Origin: an uncultured Clostridia bacterium
GTDB lineage: Bacteria > Bacillota > Clostridia > Saccharofermentanales > Saccharofermentanaceae
Assembly: GCA_946405115.1 (NCBI GenBank)
Contig: CAMJGB010000010.1
Coordinates: forward strand, 1-18,588
Length of the DNA: 18,588 nucleotides
Reading direction: 5' to 3'
Below are positions 13,420 through 18,588 of the stretch, one piece after another; within the stretch, counting starts at the first letter, position 1, and each line of letters begins with the position of its first letter. The notes under the pieces were generated by a model. That model made no database searches, was not told the origin of the DNA, and worked only from the letters and a program-made list of their open reading frames with translations. Both the position numbers and the translations under genes were made by a program.

Positions 13420-15114
13420 ATGAGAGTTTCGAATCTTTTTTTCGCGACACAGAGAGAGGTACCTGCTGACGCAGAGATACCTTCACACAAGTTAATGCTT
13501 CGTGCGGGCCTTATCCGCAAGATGTCATCAGGAATCTACGCATACATGCCCATGGGCTTCAAGGTATACAAGAATGTCGAGAAGGTCATCCGCGAGGAGA
13601 TGGACAGAGCAGGTGCACAGGAGCTTATCATGCCGGCACTGCTTCCCGCTGAGGCTTACCAGGCTTCAGGAAGATGGGAGAAGTTCGGTCCCGAGATGTT
13701 CCGTATGAGCGACAGAGGCGGCAGACCTTTCTGCCTCGGACCTACGCACGAGGAGCCTTTCACAGAGGCAGTAAGAGATACTTTCAGATCCTACAAGAAT
13801 CTCCCTGTTACTCTTTACCAGATCCAGCACAAGTACAGAGACGAGAAGAGACCGAGATTCGGTGTCATCAGATCAAGAGAGTTCGTTATGAAGGACGCTT
13901 ACTCCTTTGACGTAGACGAGGAAGGTCTCGATAAGTCCTATAAGCTCATGTATGACGCTTACAGAAGAATCTTCGACAGATTGGGACTCGACTACACAGT
14001 AGTTGATGCAGACTCAGGTGCAATGGGCGGTTCCGGTTCACAGGAGTTTATGGTTAAGAGCCCTATCGGCGAGGATGCAATCTGCTTCTGCGATGCATGT
14101 GGATACGCTGCTAACGAGGAGAAGGCTTCCTGCAAGGAAGGCGAGGCTGATACAGCTGCTGAGCTTCCTATCGAGAAGATCCACACACCTGATGCCAAGA
14201 CTATCGAGGAGCTTGTTGCTTTCCTTAACACAACTCCCGATAAGTTCGTTAAGACAATCCTCTACAACATCGACGGCAAGATCGTTGCTGCAATGGTAAG
14301 AGGTGACCGTGATATCAACGAGACTAAGCTCGGCAACATCTATGATGCAACTGAGATGGATCTCGCTTCCTTCGAGGACGTTGAGAGAATCACAGGCGCT
14401 AAGGTCGGCTTCGCAGGCCCTGTAGGACTTAAGGAGAAGATCGAGATCGTTTTGGACAGCGAAGTAGCTCTTCTTAAGAACTTCATCGTCGGTGCATGCG
14501 AGAGCGACTATCACTTCAAGAACGTTAACGTAGGAAGAGACTTCACACCTGACATCGTTAAGGATATCAAGAACGTTAAGCTCGGCGACCTTTGCCCTAA
14601 GTGTGGACAGCCCTTGGGCATGGCAAGAGGCGTTGAGGTAGGACATATCTTCAAGCTCGGCACAAAGTATTCTGATTCGTTGGGCTGCGTTTACCTCGAC
14701 AAGGAAGGTAAGGAGCAGTCAATGGTAATGGGCTGCTACGGTATCGGCGTATCAAGAACGATCGCAGCTATCATCGAGCAGTATAACGACGAAGACGGTA
14801 TCAAGTGGCCTGCAATCGCAGCTCCTTACAAGGTAATCGTAATTCCTACGAATACTAAGGACGAGACGATCATGAACTTCGCAGATAAGCTTTATAACGC
14901 TTACATCGATGCAGGTTACGAGACATTGATCGATGACAGAAACGAGCGTCCCGGCGTTAAGTTTAAGGATGCTGACCTCCTCGGAATCCCGCTCCGCGTT
15001 ACAGTCGGAAGAAGAGCAGGCGAGGGTATCGTAGAGTTGAAGTTCAGAATGGACGGTGCAGTCGAAGAGGCTGATTACGATCAGGCTTTGGCAGCAGCAG
15101 GCAAGATAAAGTAA
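13420..15114 (+). CDS. proS: Prolyl-tRNA synthetase, bacterial type with editing domain
   Basis: This class II synthetase charges tRNA-Pro with proline in the cytoplasm. The 564-residue length is normal for the bacterial type. The N-terminus is canonical ([20 protein letters not shown], then [20 protein letters not shown]). Motif 2 lies in the block with [15 protein letters not shown] and [17 protein letters not shown]. Motif 3 is [15 protein letters not shown]. The INS editing insertion (~225-400), which clears Ala-tRNA-Pro, is present and bordered by the usual Cys pairs ([13 protein letters not shown] and CPKCG). The C-terminal anticodon-binding domain ends the protein. GAGG lies 2 nt and AGGAG 13 nt before the ATG; the spacing of each is unusual, but the canonical N-terminus fixes the start. 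It is transcribed from its own promoter and probably together with the secreted protein 15 nt downstream. Confidence 0.97.
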   Translation: MRVSNLFFATQREVPADAEIPSHKLMLRAGLIRKMSSGIYAYMPMGFKVYKNVEKVIREEMDRAGAQELIMPALLPAEAYQASGRWEKFGPEMFRMSDRGGRPFCLGPTHEEPFTEAVRDTFRSYKNLPVTLYQIQHKYRDEKRPRFGVIRSREFVMKDAYSFDVDEEGLDKSYKLMYDAYRRIFDRLGLDYTVVDADSGAMGGSGSQEFMVKSPIGEDAICFCDACGYAANEEKASCKEGEADTAAELPIEKIHTPDAKTIEELVAFLNTTPDKFVKTILYNIDGKIVAAMVRGDRDINETKLGNIYDATEMDLASFEDVERITGAKVGFAGPVGLKEKIEIVLDSEVALLKNFIVGACESDYHFKNVNVGRDFTPDIVKDIKNVKLGDLCPKCGQPLGMARGVEVGHIFKLGTKYSDSLGCVYLDKEGKEQSMVMGCYGIGVSRTIAAIIEQYNDEDGIKWPAIAAPYKVIVIPTNTKDETIMNFADKLYNAYIDAGYETLIDDRNERPGVKFKDADLLGIPLRVTVGRRAGEGIVELKFRMDGAVEEADYDQALAAAGKIK

Positions 15115-15129
15115 GCGAGGACTTTCATT

Positions 15130-16698
15130 ATGATCAAGCTTAAGAACCTGATTTCCTGTGCAGCAACAGCAGCTATTATCGGTAACCTTCTGGTTTCCCC
15201 TGTAGCAGCTGCAGTTAACTCGAATAAGGCTACACTTATCGAGGGACTCGATCCGAATGCTACGATCAATGGCATGAGTATCGAGAACTATTACGCTGAT
15301 TACACAACGATCACATTCAGATCGAAGAACGGCGGAACAACTACTCTCGGTGTACAGGGAGGTTCTCTTACCGTTAACTCAGACTGTGGAACAGGTATGA
15401 GAATCAATGTCATGAACGAGAGAGGATCTATCGTTGCAACGGGTGCAGGAGACGGATCATTCTCAGTTGACTGCGCAGGTGACATGGAGACTAACGGACT
15501 TTACTATCTTAAGTTCATCATCACTGCTGACGGCATTCAGATCGCTTACGATGACATCGCAGTAACTAAGAAGGCTGACGGCAACATCGTATTCGTAAAG
15601 TCCACATGCTACGACTTTAACATAGAGCGCTGCAGCGAGCTTTGGACTGACGATCAGTCCCTTGAGGAGTGCCTCCAGCCCCAGAACGACGTAGAGTGTG
15701 ATTCACCCGTTGTTCAGTCTGTTGCAACACGTATTACACAGGGTTGCCAGAACGATTGGCAGAAGGTTTATGCCATCTACACTTATCTCATCGAAGAGTT
15801 CTCATACGACTTCGTTCAGATCAATGACAGCTACACGGGTTATCAGGACGATGCAGCTACACTTATCATGCGTAAGGTTGCTATCTGTGAAGGTCTCGGT
15901 AACACATTCACTGCTTTGTGCAGAGCAGCAGGCGTTCCTGCAGCTGTATCATTCGGTATCGGTGCGAATGCTGATGAGTTGGTTCTTTCCAACGACTATA
16001 TCGGCGATGAGGGATGTAACCATGCATGGGCTGTTGTTTGCATCGACGGTACATGGTATCACATGGATCCTACGTGGGACTGCGGCAACGCTTATGAGGG
16101 TGATTCCTGGGATACAGGTACGGTAACTGAGGGAAGCACATCTTATAACTACTATCTGCTTCCTCTCGAGGTATTCTCCATGACTCATAAGATCTGTGAT
16201 GCAGATACGACTCACGGAAGACCTGAGACGGGTTCCTGCGGACCTAATGCAACTTACGAGATCACAAGAGACGGTACGATCACTATCTCCGGAAGCGGAA
16301 CACTTGAGCTCCCTTACGGATGTAACGGATTTAGAAATGTTGTATTCGCAGACGACTGCACAATCGATACTATCGGTGAGAGATGCTTTGCTGACTGCGA
16401 CATCATCACACAGGTCATCCTGCCTGATACGGTTGAAGTTATCGAGGACTACGGATTTAACACCTGTGAGGATCTCGAATATATTTATCTGCCGGACGGC
16501 TTAAGATCCATAGGTGCCTGCGCATTCGATTACTGCGATGAGCTCGCTTATGTCTATGTGCCTGACACGGTTAACTTTGTCGATACTTGGGCATTCGACG
16601 ACTGTCCGAGAGCGATCATCAGCGTTCCTTCGGGTATTGATCTTGAGGAAGAGGATTACTACATCTCTCCTTACAGAATCATCGTAAGAACTAACTGA
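15130..16698 (+). CDS. Secreted protein with transglutaminase-like and BspA-type LRR_5 domains
   Basis: This is a 522-residue exported protein of unknown substrate. The signal peptide covers ~1-28 (basic start, hydrophobic core, VAAA). Residues ~35-150 look like a beta-rich domain. The transglutaminase-like core (~195-320) keeps the full triad: Cys253 in AICEGLGNTF, His298 in CNHAWAVV and Asp313 in MDPTWDCG. In bacteria this fold usually acts as a cysteine protease or amidase rather than a protein cross-linker. Residues ~370-500 hold about three LRR_5 repeats (IGERCFADC, IEDYGFNTC, IGACAFDYC, then VDTWAFDDC), a binding module frequent in host-associated bacteria. It is notably Cys-rich for an exported protein. 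GAGG lies 9 nt before the ATG. It starts 15 nt after proS, so the two are co-transcribed. No sortase motif or membrane anchor is seen, so release into the medium is likely. Confidence 0.88.
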   Translation: MIKLKNLISCAATAAIIGNLLVSPVAAAVNSNKATLIEGLDPNATINGMSIENYYADYTTITFRSKNGGTTTLGVQGGSLTVNSDCGTGMRINVMNERGSIVATGAGDGSFSVDCAGDMETNGLYYLKFIITADGIQIAYDDIAVTKKADGNIVFVKSTCYDFNIERCSELWTDDQSLEECLQPQNDVECDSPVVQSVATRITQGCQNDWQKVYAIYTYLIEEFSYDFVQINDSYTGYQDDAATLIMRKVAICEGLGNTFTALCRAAGVPAAVSFGIGANADELVLSNDYIGDEGCNHAWAVVCIDGTWYHMDPTWDCGNAYEGDSWDTGTVTEGSTSYNYYLLPLEVFSMTHKICDADTTHGRPETGSCGPNATYEITRDGTITISGSGTLELPYGCNGFRNVVFADDCTIDTIGERCFADCDIITQVILPDTVEVIEDYGFNTCEDLEYIYLPDGLRSIGACAFDYCDELAYVYVPDTVNFVDTWAFDDCPRAIISVPSGIDLEEEDYYISPYRIIVRTN

Positions 16699-16733
16699 TG
16701 CTTCTCGTAAATAAGACGGATTAAAGCAATATA

Positions 16734-16766
16734 AAAGGTCTACAGAATGAACTTCTGTAGACCTTT
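16734..16766 (+). terminator. 14-bp perfect hairpin between the transglutaminase and cyclophilin genes
   Basis: AAAGGTCTACAGAA-TGAAC-TTCTGTAGACCTTT. The stem is perfect, but the plus-strand side is followed by ACACAG rather than a T-run; only the three T in the stem serve. It is probably a leaky terminator, or a structure in the cyclophilin leader, which begins 34 nt later. A TATAAA at 16730-16735 overlaps its edge but lacks a -35. Confidence 0.6.
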
Positions 16767-16800
16767 ACACAGAAAAGACTAAGCAAAGGAAGTTAAAGAA

Positions 16801-17457
16801 ATGAAGTCATTGAAGAAGATCATGGTAACAGCTATGGCTGCTACTCTTTCTGTAGCAGTTCTTGCAGGATGCATTAAGTATGAAGATCCTCATGCTACAA
16901 GAGTAGTTGAGACTGAAGCAGCAGCTTCTGAAGGTGATAACGGCGAAGATCTTTTGTCCGGTAAGCACCATGTTGAGATCGAAGTTGAGAATTACGGAAC
17001 TATCTCCATGGAACTTGATGCCGACGTTGCACCTATCACGGTAACTAACTTCATCGATCTTGCAGAGTCAGGTTTCTACGACGGACTTACTTTCCATCGT
17101 ATCATCGACGGATTCATGATTCAGGGAGGTGACCCTGAGGGAACAGGTATGGGCGGTTCTGACCACAACATCACAGGTGAGTTCGCCGCTAACGGTATTC
17201 CTAACAACATCTCACACATCAGAGGAACAGTATCAATGGCAAGAGCAGGAAACGACTATAACTCTGCATCTTCCCAGTTCTTCATCGTACAGACAGACTC
17301 TACTTTCCTTGACGATCAGTATGCTGCTTTCGGTTACGTAACAGAGGGTATGGATATCGTAGATCAGATCTGCATCGACACACCCGTACAGGATGACAAC
17401 GGAACTGTTCTTGCAAGCGACCAGCCCGTTATCACTGAAGTCAGAGTAATCGATTAA
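16801..17457 (+). CDS. Lipoprotein peptidyl-prolyl cis-trans isomerase, cyclophilin type
   Basis: This enzyme isomerises proline peptide bonds and assists folding of exported proteins at the outer face of the membrane. The 218-residue precursor has a lipoprotein signal with lipobox LAGC (Cys24), then a short acidic Ala/Ser linker. The cyclophilin domain (~56-216) has the core motifs FHRIIDGFMIQGGDPEGTGMGG (broken here as FHRIIDGFMIQGG and DPEGTGMGG), SMARAGNDYNSASSQFFI and FGYVTEGMDIVD. The active-site Arg of FHRII, the Gln-Phe-Phe of SQFFI and the expected Gly-rich loop are all present. Many Clostridial cyclophilins are cytosolic; the anchored form resembles PpiA-like lipoproteins. AAGGAAG lies 8 nt before the ATG. 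Its stop codon overlaps the next start (TAATG), which links it to the AraC-type regulator. Confidence 0.93.
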   Translation: MKSLKKIMVTAMAATLSVAVLAGCIKYEDPHATRVVETEAAASEGDNGEDLLSGKHHVEIEVENYGTISMELDADVAPITVTNFIDLAESGFYDGLTFHRIIDGFMIQGGDPEGTGMGGSDHNITGEFAANGIPNNISHIRGTVSMARAGNDYNSASSQFFIVQTDSTFLDDQYAAFGYVTEGMDIVDQICIDTPVQDDNGTVLASDQPVITEVRVID

Positions 17458-18224
17458 TGAATATTGACGCAGAACTTGAGCGCCTGCTCCTTTCAGAGCG
17501 CGATAACGACGTCAGAAGGGCTGCCTATAATCAGGAGATACATCGTTACGGCATTATCGCTGCAGGCGATGTTGAGGGCCTAAAGAAAGACCTTATCGAT
17601 CAGGAGACGAATACGAATCGTCCGCACAGAAGAGGAGTTCTTTCCAAGGATGCTCTCATGAACGAGAAGTACCATGTCATCATCATGTGTGCACTCGTCT
17701 CGAGATTTTGCATAGAGCAAGGAATGGATATCGCGGTAAGCTACACCTTAAGCGATATCTTCATAGGTAAGATCGACCGTGCCAAGAGCCTCGACGAGGT
17801 GTATGCCATCAGGGATGAGATCAGGATGGAATACTGCACGAGAATGAGAGATCAAAGTAAGAAGGAAGTTGTCTCTCGTTATGTCGTTCTTGCCATCGAC
17901 TACATAAGAGCTCATGTTCAGGAGCCTCTTACAGTAGAACAGGTCGCTAATGCACTTTCCGTAAATGCGAGCTACTTAAGCAAGCTCTTTAAGAAGGAGA
18001 TGGGCAAGTCTATTAGTGAGTACATAAGAGACAGTAAGATCGCAGTCGCCGAGCACATGTTAAGACACTTGGATGACTCGTCGCTGCAGATCGCGAACTA
18101 TCTGGGATTCTCTTCCCAGAGTCACTTCATCCAGGTGTTCAAGAAGCAGACCGGCATGACGCCCGAGGAGTACCGTAAGAAACATTATCATCAGTCTTGG
18201 ATAGGCGAAGTAGAGAAGGAGTAA
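17457..18224 (+). CDS. AraC-family transcriptional regulator
   Basis: This is a DNA-binding regulator of 255 residues. The C-terminal AraC/XylS domain (~143-243) has two helix-turn-helix units: LTVEQVANALSVNASYLSKL (~158-177) and LQIANYLGFSSQSHFIQVFK (~210-229), ending GMTPEEYRKKH. The N-terminal ~135 residues lack a cupin or receiver domain. They are helical, with a stretch (LVSRFCIEQGMDIAVSYTLS, then DIFIGKID) that, from memory, recurs in a group of Firmicute AraC regulators with an unknown signal. The ATG overlaps the cyclophilin stop by one base (TAATG), so translation is coupled and no separate ribosome-binding site is needed. The exporter gene follows after 7 nt. It may control that neighbour or its own operon; targets cannot be read from the sequence. 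Confidence 0.92.
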   Translation: MNIDAELERLLLSERDNDVRRAAYNQEIHRYGIIAAGDVEGLKKDLIDQETNTNRPHRRGVLSKDALMNEKYHVIIMCALVSRFCIEQGMDIAVSYTLSDIFIGKIDRAKSLDEVYAIRDEIRMEYCTRMRDQSKKEVVSRYVVLAIDYIRAHVQEPLTVEQVANALSVNASYLSKLFKKEMGKSISEYIRDSKIAVAEHMLRHLDDSSLQIANYLGFSSQSHFIQVFKKQTGMTPEEYRKKHYHQSWIGEVEKE

Positions 18225-18231
18225 CAACACA

Positions 18232-18588
18232 ATGGATATGGACTTGATTTACGATTGCATAATCTCATTTGTCATCTCGATGGTCCCTCTTATCGAGATC
18301 AGAGGTGCTATAGCTTATGCACTCATCTCAGAGGTTCCTGCATACATCGCTTATCCGATTTGCATCCTCGGAAACATGCTTCCCGTTCCGGTTATCTTCT
18401 TCCTTGCAAGAAAGGTTCTGGAGTGGGGTAAGGACAAGAAGTTCATCGGCAAGTTCTTCACTTTCTGTCTCGAGAAGGGACATAAGGGCGGAGAGAAGCT
18501 TAAGGCAGGTAAGATGGGCGTATACGTCGCACTCTTCCTCTTCGTTGGCATCCCGCTTCCGGGTACTGGCGCATGGACAGGAACTCTT
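18232..18588 (+). CDS. COG2426-type small multidrug export membrane protein, 3' end outside the window
   Basis: The first 119 codons of a small integral membrane protein are present, and the frame is open to the window edge. The start MDMDLIYDCIISFVI leads into the family signature VPLIEIRGAIAYAL (~18-31), a second hydrophobic segment with LPVPVIFFLARKVLEW (~51-66), a Lys-rich loop, and FVGIPLPGTGAWTGTL. Together these identify the Sm_multidrug_ex family (PF06695/COG2426). Family members are annotated as putative small multidrug exporters, with little direct proof; the fold is related to DedA/SNARE-associated proteins. AGGAG (18217-18221) lies 10 nt before the ATG, and a second in-frame ATG lies two codons on. 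It begins 7 nt after the AraC gene, so it is in the same operon. Confidence 0.88.
   Translation, partial: MDMDLIYDCIISFVISMVPLIEIRGAIAYALISEVPAYIAYPICILGNMLPVPVIFFLARKVLEWGKDKKFIGKFFTFCLEKGHKGGEKLKAGKMGVYVALFLFVGIPLPGTGAWTGTL

Noticed and set aside
14038..14646. 202-codon open frame antisense to proS
   Set aside because: It lies wholly inside a clear proS frame and has no family resemblance and no promoter. The codon bias of proS (few antisense stops) explains its length.

Overview
The window is a gene-dense stretch of a low-to-medium GC Firmicute chromosome. The best fit is class Clostridia, possibly an animal-gut or rumen lineage. Evidence: strong GGAGG-type ribosome-binding sites, a long-form HPF, a 57-residue S21, recJ next to a bifunctional rel, an RNase J, a 3D-domain cell-wall protein, and secreted DUF4214 and transglutaminase/LRR proteins. 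The taxonomic call is inference. I see no rRNA, tRNA, CRISPR array, prophage or intact insertion sequence, and no gene-free stretch over 300 bases.

Layout. 96-1565 (minus): a secreted DUF4214 protein downstream of the ribosome hibernation factor hpf, with a hairpin between them. 1728-2195 (plus): a small zinc-ribbon protein, closed by a bidirectional terminator at 2220-2252. 2261-4570 (minus): a three-gene ABC importer in the order lipoprotein binding protein, permease (TTG start), ATPase (ATGA overlap). 4668-5430 (plus): an orphan NusG paralogue of LoaP type, then rpsU. rpsU has its own consensus promoter, whose -35 box lies on the NusG stop codon, and a strong terminator. 5530-10117 (plus): recJ overlapping rel by 8 nt. 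10118-10255 (minus): a 45-codon single-pass membrane protein, abutting rel tail to tail. 10394-13358 (plus): an SH3b/3D cell-wall protein and RNase J with a lysine-rich N-terminal tail. 13420-16698 (plus): proS from a consensus promoter, followed 15 nt later by a secreted transglutaminase-like/LRR_5 protein. 16801-18588 (plus): a cyclophilin lipoprotein, an AraC-family regulator overlapping it by 1 nt, and a COG2426-type small membrane exporter cut by the window edge.

How it fits together. Most genes serve information processing and stress control: ribosome hibernation, S21, RecJ, (p)ppGpp metabolism, RNase J, prolyl-tRNA synthetase and a specialised antiterminator. Interspersed are envelope or secreted proteins: DUF4214, SH3b/3D, transglutaminase/LRR and the lipoprotein cyclophilin.

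I found no convincing new defence or mobile system. The most interesting structure is in the control regions. Three genes (4668+, 10255-, 10394+) have a good -10 box only 6-7 nt before the ATG and no ribosome-binding site, which predicts leaderless mRNAs. Two of them form a divergent pair around a direct-repeat/palindrome cluster. Other points worth a look are the unannotated-size membrane peptide, the LoaP-like gene beside rpsU, the proS-transglutaminase pairing, and the cyclophilin-AraC-exporter cluster.
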